Below are positions 24,022 through 33,298 of a DNA stretch of 64,000 nucleotides, in pieces. Below the pieces are notes generated by a model that did not search any database, had not been told where the DNA came from, and was given only the letters and a program-made list of their open reading frames with translations. Position 1 is the first letter of the stretch, and each line of letters begins with the position of its first letter. The stretch is from the NCBI GenBank assembly GCA_001438605.1, contig LIDE01000012.1, positions 26,001 to 90,000 on the forward strand. The letters run 5' to 3'. This DNA comes from SAR92 bacterium BACL16 MAG-120619-bin48 (lineage in GTDB: Bacteria > Pseudomonadota > Gammaproteobacteria > Pseudomonadales > Porticoccaceae). The translations under genes were made by a program, and so were the position numbers.

Positions 24022-24705
24022 TTAAAAAATAGAGCTTCGAGTCAACGAAGTGAGATAGGCCAATGCCGCCGTCCCCACATAGGAATTTCCCGAAAGGTCA
24101 AGCTCCGGCGACCACACCGCCACCGAAATACTCATCGGCACATCAATCAATCTTTCCTCACGCTTTTGCGCCGTTACAATAATTTCATCAATCTGATTTT
24201 GCTTTTTAGCAGTCTGTCCATCGTTATTAACATCCTGCGCCATCACACCCTGAGTAACCGCCCCAGTTGCAAAAAACGCAATGAGTGTTGCCAGTAAAGT
24301 TCTTTTATTGTTTCTTCCCCGTTCCATAGTCTTCTCCTGATCTTTCAGTAAAGTATTTTGGCGAAGTGAAATAACAATCACGCCACCATCTGTAAGATCG
24401 CCAGAGAAGTCTGTGCCTCGCAGTAATATGCCGAGGGCTTCGTTAATCGTATGCACACCGTTGACTGGATTTACGCCGGTCATGTGAGCTAGTTCGTGGG
24501 GGTACAGCAGTTGGACGTTGGTGAGTTTGACGAAAGCATCCATTGCTGTTCCTAGCGTTCCCTGCTCGATACGAAAGTGATATCGCGCTTGGGGGTCAAG
24601 TGCGTTTGCATTTAGTGCGATCATGCCGAGTGCGACAACTATGCACAGGGCAAACTTAATTCGCTTTATACAAAACACTCTCCACAAACTAGACTCGGTG
24701 CTCAA
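24022..24705 (-). pseudogene. Truncated TonB-dependent receptor remnant (STN domain, TonB-box-like segment and start of plug only)
   Basis: 227 aa: STN-like YHFRIEQGTLGTAMDAFVKLTNVQLLYP...GGVIVI, then DEIIVTAQKREERLIDVPMSISV, then an abrupt unrelated tail and stop; no plug or barrel. Confidence 0.75.
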
Positions 24706-24850
24706 AATAGGATTTCAGTCTTGCCTACCGATCTTATGCATAAAGACTTCTAAGATTGGAAAACCCATAAATAACCCCTTGGTAGACAAAAATAATGTGT
24801 ACTGACCTCTGCAGGTGACTGCTGCCGTTGGGCGAGTACTGAAAAGATGG

Positions 24851-25945
24851 TTAGATCTTGGATATGCGCACGTGCTTTGAGTCGATGCGTTCGATACGCA
24901 CATTGATCATAATTTGTAATGCTTCAAACATGGCGTCTACTTCTCCTACGTTAAAGCTGCCGGCAATCGGTAATTGACGAAGGTCGCTGTCTTCGATGTC
25001 GATGCTGATGTCGGTGTAGCGGCTGATGCTGTCAACCACGGCGGACAGGGGTTCGCCGGCAAAGGCGAGCCTGCCTTCGCGCCAGGATAGTTTGCGTTGC
25101 ACGGTGTCGGGGGCAATTAGGTCGACGCGCTCGACTGTCTCTTCGAAGATGACGTTTTGCCCGGCGCTGACGGTGCCAAGCAGCGCTGCTGGCTGCGGGG
25201 TTGTGCCTTGCTCGGTGAGGGTGCGTGTGGCTGCACCTGTGGAGGCGCGTGTGGAGGAGAGTGCGACGGTGCCCTCTTCGACCATGACATCAATTTTTTC
25301 GTCGCGCAGGAAGACGCTGAACGCGGTGCCGACGGCGGTGACGATGCCATTACCGGCATAGACTGCAAAGGGTTTTTGTTTGTTGGGGGCGACGTCGAAA
25401 TAGCCTTCGCCGTATTTGAGGACTATTTTGCGCTGGGTTTTGCTGTAGGACACGTCTATTTGGCTGTTGGTGTTGAGTTGCACGGCGGAGCCATCGGGCA
25501 GTTGTATGGTTTTTCGTTCTCCGAGGGCGGTTGTGTAGGTGCCTTGGTGCAGTTGCGCGCTACTGTTGATGAGCTGATAGGTTAGGCCGAGTATTCCGAC
25601 AAGGGCTATGGAGGCGGCTGCGGTTATAAATTTGGGTGTTGCAAACAGGGTGCCGGCAAGTGCTTTTAGGCCTGCCCATCGCGCGGCGATGGCTGGCTTT
25701 TGGGGGCGCTGGTGGCTGTCGGTTGCGGCGTGGTCGTTGAGTTCTTCGAGAATATCGAGGCCACCCCATAAGGCGGCGAGGCGGGCGTAGGCTTCACGAT
25801 GTTGTTCGCCACTGTTGAGCCAGGCTTGAAACTCGCTCTTTTGCGCGGCGGATAGGCCATTTTCATCGGCGCGCATAACCCACAGGGCTGCTTGCGATTC
25901 GATTTCTTTGATGTCAGGAAAGCTAATAATACTGTCGGTGGTCAT
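24851..25945 (-). CDS. FecR-family anti-sigma/transmembrane sensor
   Basis: N-terminal AALWVMRADENGLSAAQKSEFQAWLNSGEQHREAYARLAALW; single TM; periplasmic FecR domain; C-terminal STN-like domain. Confidence 0.9.
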   Translation of the reverse strand: MTTDSIISFPDIKEIESQAALWVMRADENGLSAAQKSEFQAWLNSGEQHREAYARLAALWGGLDILEELNDHAATDSHQRPQKPAIAARWAGLKALAGTLFATPKFITAAASIALVGILGLTYQLINSSAQLHQGTYTTALGERKTIQLPDGSAVQLNTNSQIDVSYSKTQRKIVLKYGEGYFDVAPNKQKPFAVYAGNGIVTAVGTAFSVFLRDEKIDVMVEEGTVALSSTRASTGAATRTLTEQGTTPQPAALLGTVSAGQNVIFEETVERVDLIAPDTVQRKLSWREGRLAFAGEPLSAVVDSISRYTDISIDIEDSDLRQLPIAGSFNVGEVDAMFEALQIMINVRIERIDSKHVRISKI

Positions 25946-26595
25946 GACTGTTCACTCTCAGTGGTCTCTTCCTTTTTTCGCTCAGTCGGTTGTCGCTCGC
26001 TGGTTGGCTCGGGCAGGTTGAGCACGGAGCCAAACTCTTCAGGGTCGTAGCCCTGTTCTCGCAGCAGGCTGTTGCACATGACAAGCGCGGCGGCGACGCG
26101 CTTTTCTACGGTGCTTAGTGAGACGTTCAACCTTGTGGCTATTTGTTTAAATTTCAGTTTTTCCATTTTCCGCATGAGCAGTGCGCGTCGGTAGTCTGGC
26201 GGTAAGCTGGCAATCACTTTTGCTGCCACGACAAGTTTGCGCTGGCCGTCAATTTGGTTTTCGATGGAAACTTGACGCTCATCCTGTAAGACTTCCTCAC
26301 CCCCAGAATCCTCATAGTGATCTGTGTTGGTGTTCACTTTTCGTTTAATTTCACTGAAGGCGAGATTTTGTGCAACGCGCAATAAAAAGGCTTTTGGATT
26401 TTGGATGTCGGTTTTGGTTTCTGCGGCAAAGGCTTTGAGAAACGTTTCTTGGGTGTAATCTTCGATGTCTTCTGCACGACGGCAGTAGCGGGCGAAGATT
26501 CGCTTAATGGATTTTTCGTGCTCTTGAAAGGCCTGTAATATTTTCGACATGAGCGCTTCGGTTATTTGGTTCGCAGGTATTAATAAAGGTAGCAC
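25942..26595 (-). CDS. ECF sigma factor, FecI-like
   Basis: Sigma-70 region 2 (RYCRRAEDIEDYTQETFLKAF) and region 4 (RLNVSLSTVEKRVAAALV); 4-nt overlap with fecR. Confidence 0.9.
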   Translation of the reverse strand: MLPLLIPANQITEALMSKILQAFQEHEKSIKRIFARYCRRAEDIEDYTQETFLKAFAAETKTDIQNPKAFLLRVAQNLAFSEIKRKVNTNTDHYEDSGGEEVLQDERQVSIENQIDGQRKLVVAAKVIASLPPDYRRALLMRKMEKLKFKQIATRLNVSLSTVEKRVAAALVMCNSLLREQGYDPEEFGSVLNLPEPTSERQPTERKKEETTESEQS

Positions 26596-26704
26596 AGAGA
26601 AAAAATATCGCCGGAAAAGCGCGTGGACTCTTTTTGCGCATTAGCGGCTTAAAAGCGGTGGTGGAGGTGTGACGATTTGTGAGGTGCTAACTGTTCTTGC
26701 AGGC

Positions 26705-27475
26705 TTAAGACGTTATGGGGAGAGGTTGGGCTGAGCCGTCTGCGAGGTCATAGAGGCGATGGCCGAGGGAGGCGAATTGCGCTAGGTCGCTGCTGGTGGG
26801 GAAGCTGTAGTAGCCGGCGGGGCCTTGCTGCGGCTGCGCGGGCAGTGGCTGTCCGGCACTGATGGCGGCGACGGCGTGTTGAATTTGCTGGCAGCCGCCG
26901 GTGTATAAGCTGAGTACGTTGGCGAGGTAGGATTTGTCGCGGGCGAGGGGTATGGAGGCGATTGAAATAATATCGCCGGTATCTATCCCGCTGTCTTGAA
27001 TATAGTGGAGGGTTGACCCGATCTCGGGTTCTTGATTGAGCATGGCTCTAAAGGTTGCCATCACGCCCCGATAATCAGGCAACACGCCCGAATGCAGGTT
27101 AATAACACCGTGCTTGGGTATGGCGATTACGTCTTGTCGAATGATTAATCCAAAGCGCACTGAGATAATTAGGTCTGGCTGGCTCGCTTGTATGCGTGCG
27201 ATACCGGCGGGACTGTTGACGTTGTTGCCGAGGTCGGTGAATCCCTGCAGTGTGCAGCCTGCTTGTTGTGCGAGCATTTCAAACGTGGGGCGTCCGTCTG
27301 CCAGTTGCGCGCGCTCGACGGTGGCAAGGTCTATCAATGGCTGGGGTAACTGTTGATTGCCGCCTACTTTTTCGGAGAGAAAAATAGTCAATCTGTGGTC
27401 GCTGAGGATGTGAATAAGCTGACTTAGTGCTACGTGGCTCGCTAGGTCGCGGTTGGTTAGTAGCGTTATATTCAT
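26705..27475 (-). CDS. Formyltransferase-family protein, substrate unknown
   Basis: [23 protein letters not shown] and [10 protein letters not shown] match the N-H-D catalytic core of Fmt/GART folds. Confidence 0.8.
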   Translation of the reverse strand: MNITLLTNRDLASHVALSQLIHILSDHRLTIFLSEKVGGNQQLPQPLIDLATVERAQLADGRPTFEMLAQQAGCTLQGFTDLGNNVNSPAGIARIQASQPDLIISVRFGLIIRQDVIAIPKHGVINLHSGVLPDYRGVMATFRAMLNQEPEIGSTLHYIQDSGIDTGDIISIASIPLARDKSYLANVLSLYTGGCQQIQHAVAAISAGQPLPAQPQQGPAGYYSFPTSSDLAQFASLGHRLYDLADGSAQPLPITS

Positions 27476-27572
27476 GGTCTGCTCATTTGTTTTCGCTTAC
27501 TTTTCCACAAAACCTATTATGGCGCCACTGTTTCCGGTAGCATTCATGCTGCAATCTGTGGACATCATTACA

Positions 27573-28610
27573 ATGAATCGTATAACGCTCACCCAACCCG
27601 ACGACTGGCATCTTCATCTTCGCGACAACGCGACGTTAGCATCGACAGTGCCCGCTGCGACGCGGGGTTTTGGTCGCGGCATCATTATGCCGAATCTTCT
27701 GCCGCCGGCAACGACTGTTGCGCAGGCGTCCGCTTATCGCGAGCGCATTTTGGCGCAGCGTCCGGCGGGTTCGTCTTGGCAGCCGTTGATGGTTTTGTAT
27801 CTCACCGACAACACGACTTGCGATGAAATTCGTGCGGCAAAGGCCTGTGGATTTATTCATGGCTGCAAATACTATCCCGCGGGGGCAACTACTAACTCTG
27901 ACTCTGGCGTGACCGATTTGAAGAATATTTCTGCGGTGCTGGAGACTATGCAAGAGGTTGGTATGGTACTGCAGCTGCACGGTGAGGTGACGGCGGCTGA
28001 GATTGATATTTTTGATCGCGAAGCGGTGTTTATTGAGCGCCACCTGATCTGGCTGGCCGAGCAGTTTCCGCGTTTAAAAATTGTTTTGGAGCATATTACA
28101 ACGAAGCAGGCGGCGGACTATGTCGCTGCTGCGAGCAGTTATATCGCCGCAACCATTACACCGCAGCATTTGCTCTACAATCGCAACCATATGCTGGTTG
28201 GGGGTATTCGCCCGCACTTGTTTTGTCTGCCTATTTTGAAGCGCAATATTCACCAACAGGCGCTTATTGCGGCGGCAACGAGCGGTAACCCAAAGTTCTT
28301 TCTTGGCACCGACTCGGCGCCCCACGCGCAGAATAAAAAAGAGAGTGCCTGTGGCTGTGCCGGTTGTTTTAGCCACCATGCGGCTATTGAGCTATACGCT
28401 CAGACGTTCGATGATGCGGGCGCTCTGGACAAGCTTGAGGCCTTTGCAAGTTTTAATGGCGCTGATTTTTACGGCCTTCCGCGCAATACCAGCACGATTA
28501 CGCTGGTGCGAGAACCTTGGCAATTGCCAGCCACTATTCCGTTTGAGGATACGCAGCTCGTTCCTCTCGGCGCAGGATCGACCCTCAACTGGAAAATGAC
28601 TGACTCATGA
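27573..28610 (+). CDS. pyrC: Dihydroorotase
   Basis: [35 protein letters not shown]. Start trimmed to 27573. Confidence 0.96.
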   Translation: MNRITLTQPDDWHLHLRDNATLASTVPAATRGFGRGIIMPNLLPPATTVAQASAYRERILAQRPAGSSWQPLMVLYLTDNTTCDEIRAAKACGFIHGCKYYPAGATTNSDSGVTDLKNISAVLETMQEVGMVLQLHGEVTAAEIDIFDREAVFIERHLIWLAEQFPRLKIVLEHITTKQAADYVAAASSYIAATITPQHLLYNRNHMLVGGIRPHLFCLPILKRNIHQQALIAAATSGNPKFFLGTDSAPHAQNKKESACGCAGCFSHHAAIELYAQTFDDAGALDKLEAFASFNGADFYGLPRNTSTITLVREPWQLPATIPFEDTQLVPLGAGSTLNWKMTDS

Positions 28611-29260
28611 ACCCTTCTTCTGACGTCGAGAGTGATAACAATTTACCCACAGGTGAAATAGGTCAGCGGTTTCGCGGATTTCTACCGGTGGTGGTCGACG
28701 TTGAAACAGGTGGTTTTAATTCTCGCACCGACGCGCTGCTGGAAATGGCTGCGGTTGTTTTAGAGATGGATGCGCAGGGTCACCTGCAAATCAAAGAGAG
28801 TTACAGTAAAAATATCGATCCGTTTCCGGGGGCTGTAGTTGAACGCGCCGCTCTCGACTTTACGGGTATCGATATCTACGATCCCGACCGTATGCCGGAA
28901 GATGAAGGCGAGGCGCTGCGGGATATATTTCGTCCGATCCGTCAGGAAATTAGCGCTACGGGCTGCACTCGTGCGGTGATGGTGGCTCACAACGCGCATT
29001 TTGATTTGGGTTTTGTTAACGCTGCGGTCAATCGCAATCAGATCAAACGCAATCCTTTCCACCCCTTTTCCTGCTTTGACACGTCGACACTGGCGGGGCT
29101 CGCCTATGGGCAAACGGTTCTGGCTAAGGCTTGCATGGCGGCTGAGTTAGACTTTGATAATCGCGACGCGCACAGTGCGCTGTATGATGCGATCAAAACC
29201 GCTGAACTGTTCTGCAAGATTGTCAATCGCTGGAAAACCCTTGGTGGCTGGCCGGGCTGA
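28607..29260 (+). CDS. rnt: Ribonuclease T
   Basis: [54 protein letters not shown]. Confidence 0.94.
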   Translation: MNPSSDVESDNNLPTGEIGQRFRGFLPVVVDVETGGFNSRTDALLEMAAVVLEMDAQGHLQIKESYSKNIDPFPGAVVERAALDFTGIDIYDPDRMPEDEGEALRDIFRPIRQEISATGCTRAVMVAHNAHFDLGFVNAAVNRNQIKRNPFHPFSCFDTSTLAGLAYGQTVLAKACMAAELDFDNRDAHSALYDAIKTAELFCKIVNRWKTLGGWPG

Positions 29261-29272
29261 AACCTGCAGCCA

Positions 29273-29312
29273 TAAAAAAAACGCCTCTCCAGACAGTCTG
29301 AAGAGGCGCTTC
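29273..29312 (-). terminator. Intrinsic terminator for the downstream minus-strand symporter gene
   Basis: On the minus strand: GCGCCTCTTCAGACTGTCTGGAGAGGCGTTTTTTTT. Confidence 0.75.
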
Positions 29313-29354
29313 TGAACAGGCGCTTGTTGAGAGGTGCTACAACCGTTTTACGCG

Positions 29355-30785
29355 TTACTTCTTAACCCAAAAATCGGCGTTTTCAATTCCCGCTTTAACT
29401 GGATCAAAGACTGGATCTAACCCGTCGTCTAATTGTGATTCGTAATCTTTCAGTGCCAACATCGCTGGCTTTTGCAGAATAATAATTGCCACAATATTGA
29501 GCCAGGCCATTATGCCTACACCGACATCACCCAATGCCCAGGCTAAATCAGCGCTTTTGATGCCGCCGTAAACAACGGAGGTCAATACCAGCAATTTGAG
29601 TAAATTGGCTAACCATGGGCGATGCACTTTGCGGTTGATGTACATCACATTGGTCTCGGCAATGTAGTAGTAAGCAACGATGGTGGTAAAGGCAAAAAAC
29701 AGCAGTGCGATGGCCAAAATACTGCTGCCAAAGCCGGGTAAAATGGTGTCGAAGGCTGCCTGCACATAGGCTGGCCCTGCTACAGCGTTGGGCATTCCCT
29801 CATAGAGGAAGCCTCCGTCTGCGTTTTCGACGTTGTACATACCGGTGAGCAAGATCATGAAGGCGGTGGCAGAACAAATAAGCAGTGTATCGATATACAC
29901 CGAAAAGGCCTGAACCAGTCCCTGCTTTACCGGATGGGATACTTCTGCCGCAGCCGCTGGGTGCGGGCCACTGCCCTGTCCAGCTTCGTTGGAGTAAACA
30001 CCGCGCTTAACGCCCCACTGCACTGCCAGACCAATAATGGCGCCATAACCTGCGTCGAGGCCAAAGGCACTGCTGACAATCAATTTGAAGACGGCTGGCA
30101 CCATGTCGATATTGATCACCACAACCACCAGTGAGATGGCGATATAGCCCAGCGCCATCAGCGGCACTGCAACCTGGGCAAAGTGGGCAATGCGCTTTAC
30201 GCCGCCGATAATAATCAGGGCTAGACCAATCGCCAAAAAGCCTGCGGTGAATTTGGCGGGCACGCTCCAAGCAGTTTCCACGGCAGCGACAATGCTGTTT
30301 GATTGAATACCGGGGAGACAAAAGCCCATGGCGACGATTGTCGCGACGGCGAACGTCCACGCGTACCATTTTTGTTTCATGGCTTTTTCGATGTAGTAGG
30401 CGGGACCACCTCGGTAGTTGCCGTTGTCATCTTTTTCTTTGTAAATCTGCGCGAGTGTCGCTTCAACGTAGGCGGTTGATGCGCCGAAGAAGGCTACTGT
30501 CCACATCCAAAACACCGCACCGGGCCCGCCAATGGCGATGGCTGTGGCAACGCCGGCAATATTGCCTGTGCCAACACGGCCTGAAAGGGAGATGGCGAGA
30601 GCCTGAAAAGACGATACGCCAGCGTCTGAACTGCGCCCTTCAAACATGAGTTTGATCATGTGGCGAAAATGCCGCAGCTGCAAAAAGCGTGTGCGCAGAG
30701 AGAAATAGAGGCCGGTGCCGAGGCACAGATAAATGAGTGCCGAGCTCCAGATAATGCTATTCAGATAACTTACAAGTGCTTCCAA
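29355..30785 (-). CDS. Alanine/glycine:cation symporter (AGCS family)
   Basis: GRVGTGNIAGVATAIAIGGPGAVFWMW; YSNEAGQGSGPHPAAAA; multi-TM. Confidence 0.93.
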   Translation of the reverse strand: MEALVSYLNSIIWSSALIYLCLGTGLYFSLRTRFLQLRHFRHMIKLMFEGRSSDAGVSSFQALAISLSGRVGTGNIAGVATAIAIGGPGAVFWMWTVAFFGASTAYVEATLAQIYKEKDDNGNYRGGPAYYIEKAMKQKWYAWTFAVATIVAMGFCLPGIQSNSIVAAVETAWSVPAKFTAGFLAIGLALIIIGGVKRIAHFAQVAVPLMALGYIAISLVVVVINIDMVPAVFKLIVSSAFGLDAGYGAIIGLAVQWGVKRGVYSNEAGQGSGPHPAAAAEVSHPVKQGLVQAFSVYIDTLLICSATAFMILLTGMYNVENADGGFLYEGMPNAVAGPAYVQAAFDTILPGFGSSILAIALLFFAFTTIVAYYYIAETNVMYINRKVHRPWLANLLKLLVLTSVVYGGIKSADLAWALGDVGVGIMAWLNIVAIIILQKPAMLALKDYESQLDDGLDPVFDPVKAGIENADFWVKK

Positions 30786-30831
30786 GATCCATACCCCTTG
30801 ATCATAGTGCGACGGTGGGTCGCGTCAGAGA

Positions 30832-31833
30832 TTAATTATTTTTTTTAGTGCGTACTTTTTGATCTTCCATGGTGCGATCGGCCTCAGTAAAGAGATCGTC
30901 GAGACTGCCTGTGTAGTCATCGAGGCTCGCGCCGTCGGTGAAATGTAACGAGGGAACTTCAAGCCCCGAAAAATAATCTGGATAGGCTGAAAACTCTCCC
31001 CAATCGGCCAATCGCGAAGCCATACTAACAACTAATAGCAAGATCACAAAACCTAGAGAGGTTGACCAGCGCTGGCGCGGCAGTAGATTGGATGCCAGCG
31101 CTAGCATTGCTGATAGCAGAAGTCCCAGCAGGAGCAGTCCGAACAGCGGAATCACGAAGACGTCAAAAATGGGGGCGTTAAAATTGTAACCTGCCACATT
31201 GAAGAGGGCCTCTCCGACGGAAAACAGTGCGCCGGCAATTAATAGCAAGCTGTAATGACCTAAGAAGTGGCTCTCTTCCCGCAAAAATCGTCCTAGAATG
31301 CCGAAAACACCGGCCACGAGCATCAGTATCGCCTGACTTAGCAGGACTTGCATGACGATGTTCTTCCACTGCCACTCAACGAAACTGCTGAGATAGAGGG
31401 AGAGAATATCGACGCTGATGGCTAAGATGGCGATTGGCAACCAAACCGACCAGCGGTTTAATCCGTTGAGCCCTGCCTCTAGCCGATGCAGGCGTTTGGC
31501 TTCATCAACGGGCTGATGCTCGTTGACGATGCGCAAGCGGGTGCGGCCAATTTTAATTTCCGCACCGCTGCCAATAATCACCTCAGTAGACGGGTTAGCG
31601 GTGGCCTCGAGATGACCTGGCTTGAGAATTTCAACGCCGTTGAGGCTTTGCAGGTCAGTCACTTGCCATCCATCGTTGACAAGGTCTAGGCGCAGATGAT
31701 TGGCGGAAACATGGGCATCTCCCAGCACCACGTCATTTTGATAGCTGCGGCCAATGGCTATCGATGGCCCGTCCAAACGGTAAAATTGCTTTCGTTTGCC
31801 GCCCCATCCCAACACTTCAATTATGACGGCCAT
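30832..31833 (-). CDS. FHA-domain membrane protein
   Basis: N-terminal FHA core SIAIGRSYQNDVVLGDAHVSANHLRLDLVNDGWQVTDLQSLNGVEI; C-terminal region with several TM segments. Confidence 0.83.
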   Translation of the reverse strand: MAVIIEVLGWGGKRKQFYRLDGPSIAIGRSYQNDVVLGDAHVSANHLRLDLVNDGWQVTDLQSLNGVEILKPGHLEATANPSTEVIIGSGAEIKIGRTRLRIVNEHQPVDEAKRLHRLEAGLNGLNRWSVWLPIAILAISVDILSLYLSSFVEWQWKNIVMQVLLSQAILMLVAGVFGILGRFLREESHFLGHYSLLLIAGALFSVGEALFNVAGYNFNAPIFDVFVIPLFGLLLLGLLLSAMLALASNLLPRQRWSTSLGFVILLLVVSMASRLADWGEFSAYPDYFSGLEVPSLHFTDGASLDDYTGSLDDLFTEADRTMEDQKVRTKKNN

Positions 31834-33173
31834 TTGGCAACTCCCAAAAATCGCTGCACAAAGCGTTTAGCGTTGTCCTGACTCACTCCGGCAAGGGTGA
31901 AATGGCTGATAAACGCTGCGCGCGACGCATCGACGGTGCCGTGTAAAAACAGGACGTCGTAGAGGTCGGGAAAGTCTTTGTAGGCGCGAACACAGAAGAT
32001 GTTTTTGCTTTTGCGGCTATCACTGTTGCGATTCTCGGCAAGGGCGAGGAATTGGCTATCGCAACGATACTCACCCAGGTCCTCTTCACTGCCTTTATTG
32101 CCAGGCGCAAAGTCACCAAATAGTCGCTCATAGTAGGCATAAAACTGCATTGGATTGAGCTTGTCCGCTTCGAGCCAAAAAAACTGATACTCCATGACGC
32201 CGGTGTTAAAGCCGCCGCTGAGATAGATATTGTCCTCGCTTCGACAGGTGCGGTCGGCACTGCGAAACTGTGCTTTCTCGGATGCGCTATTTGAGCCACC
32301 CCAACATTTCGCGAAGGGCACTATTTCGGCAATCACTTGGGCGCTGCCCAGTGACATGGTCGGCCACTCAAGGGCGAAAAGGCGGGAGAACTTGTCTGCC
32401 TGATCGGCTTTTAGCTGCTCGCCGATACGCTGCGTGAAATCACTTACCCCTTGCCCTCTGGCGCGATGCTCGGCACGCAGGTTGTGCAGCGCCTTCACCG
32501 GCACGAGAAAGCTGACTTGATTGCCCGCGGTGGAAACATTGATTCCGACAACCTCCCCAGTTTCGCTCAGTGTCGGGCCACCACTCATACCGGCATTGAG
32601 GGAGCCTGTGAAATGTACGCGGGGATGGTAGCTGGTCTGATTGACGCCATTGTAGGTGCCGGGAACCACGGTCAGGCCAAGATCCAGCGGATTGCCTAGA
32701 GCGAACAAGGGTGAACCCATATCAGGTTCAACCATCGCCAAGGGCAGCGGTGATGGCATGGTATCTTGGGTTTGCAGCAGTGCTAGGTCGTTGACTACAT
32801 CGACATCAACCAGCTGCAAATCGCCGGTGCTGTCATCGGCAGCGCTATATTCAATTCTGTATTGTCCGGGTTCGCTCGCGGCCAGCTGCACAACGTGATA
32901 ATTCGTGGCAATAAGTCCATCGCTCTCAATGACAAAACCCGAGCCAATGGCACTCTTGCTGCCGGAGGTAATATCAATAATGCGTATCTGTAAAATACTG
33001 GCTTTGTTGTCGGAAAAAAGTGACCGCGCACTTTCCGTTTGGGCCAGGCTGCCAAGAGGCCAAATAATCAGCGAGACAAGCAGGCTAAGATAGAAAAAAA
33101 GGCGTGAGGGCCTGACATGACGGTGGATGTGCAATAGGTGACTCCCAATTAAATTGCTGCGGTATTCTTTCAA
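31821..33173 (-). CDS. Secreted or membrane-anchored trypsin-like serine protease (S1C/HtrA-like, no clear PDZ)
   Basis: Triad contexts ATNYHVVQ, VNDLALLQ, GSLNAGMSGGPTLSETGEVVGIN; N-terminal hydrophobic segment. Confidence 0.83.
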   Translation of the reverse strand: MKEYRSNLIGSHLLHIHRHVRPSRLFFYLSLLVSLIIWPLGSLAQTESARSLFSDNKASILQIRIIDITSGSKSAIGSGFVIESDGLIATNYHVVQLAASEPGQYRIEYSAADDSTGDLQLVDVDVVNDLALLQTQDTMPSPLPLAMVEPDMGSPLFALGNPLDLGLTVVPGTYNGVNQTSYHPRVHFTGSLNAGMSGGPTLSETGEVVGINVSTAGNQVSFLVPVKALHNLRAEHRARGQGVSDFTQRIGEQLKADQADKFSRLFALEWPTMSLGSAQVIAEIVPFAKCWGGSNSASEKAQFRSADRTCRSEDNIYLSGGFNTGVMEYQFFWLEADKLNPMQFYAYYERLFGDFAPGNKGSEEDLGEYRCDSQFLALAENRNSDSRKSKNIFCVRAYKDFPDLYDVLFLHGTVDASRAAFISHFTLAGVSQDNAKRFVQRFLGVAKWPS

Positions 33174-33298
33174 TACATCCCCGCTATTACAAGCACTGTC
33201 TGTTTGCGCGTAGCTATTTCAGGATTATGCACGTTAAAATGCGTGCTCATTTGCACTGACCCCGCCTGCCCGTCTTACATTACAGGAAAATCTCTCGC

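Noticed and set aside
25157-25585. 142-aa plus-strand ORF opposite fecR
   Set aside because: Low-complexity Gly/Cys-rich shadow translation of the FecR coding strand.
26596-26704. Fur box upstream of the fecI-like gene
   Set aside because: No convincing GATAATGATAATCATTATC-like sequence was found near the fecI start, so iron control cannot be claimed.
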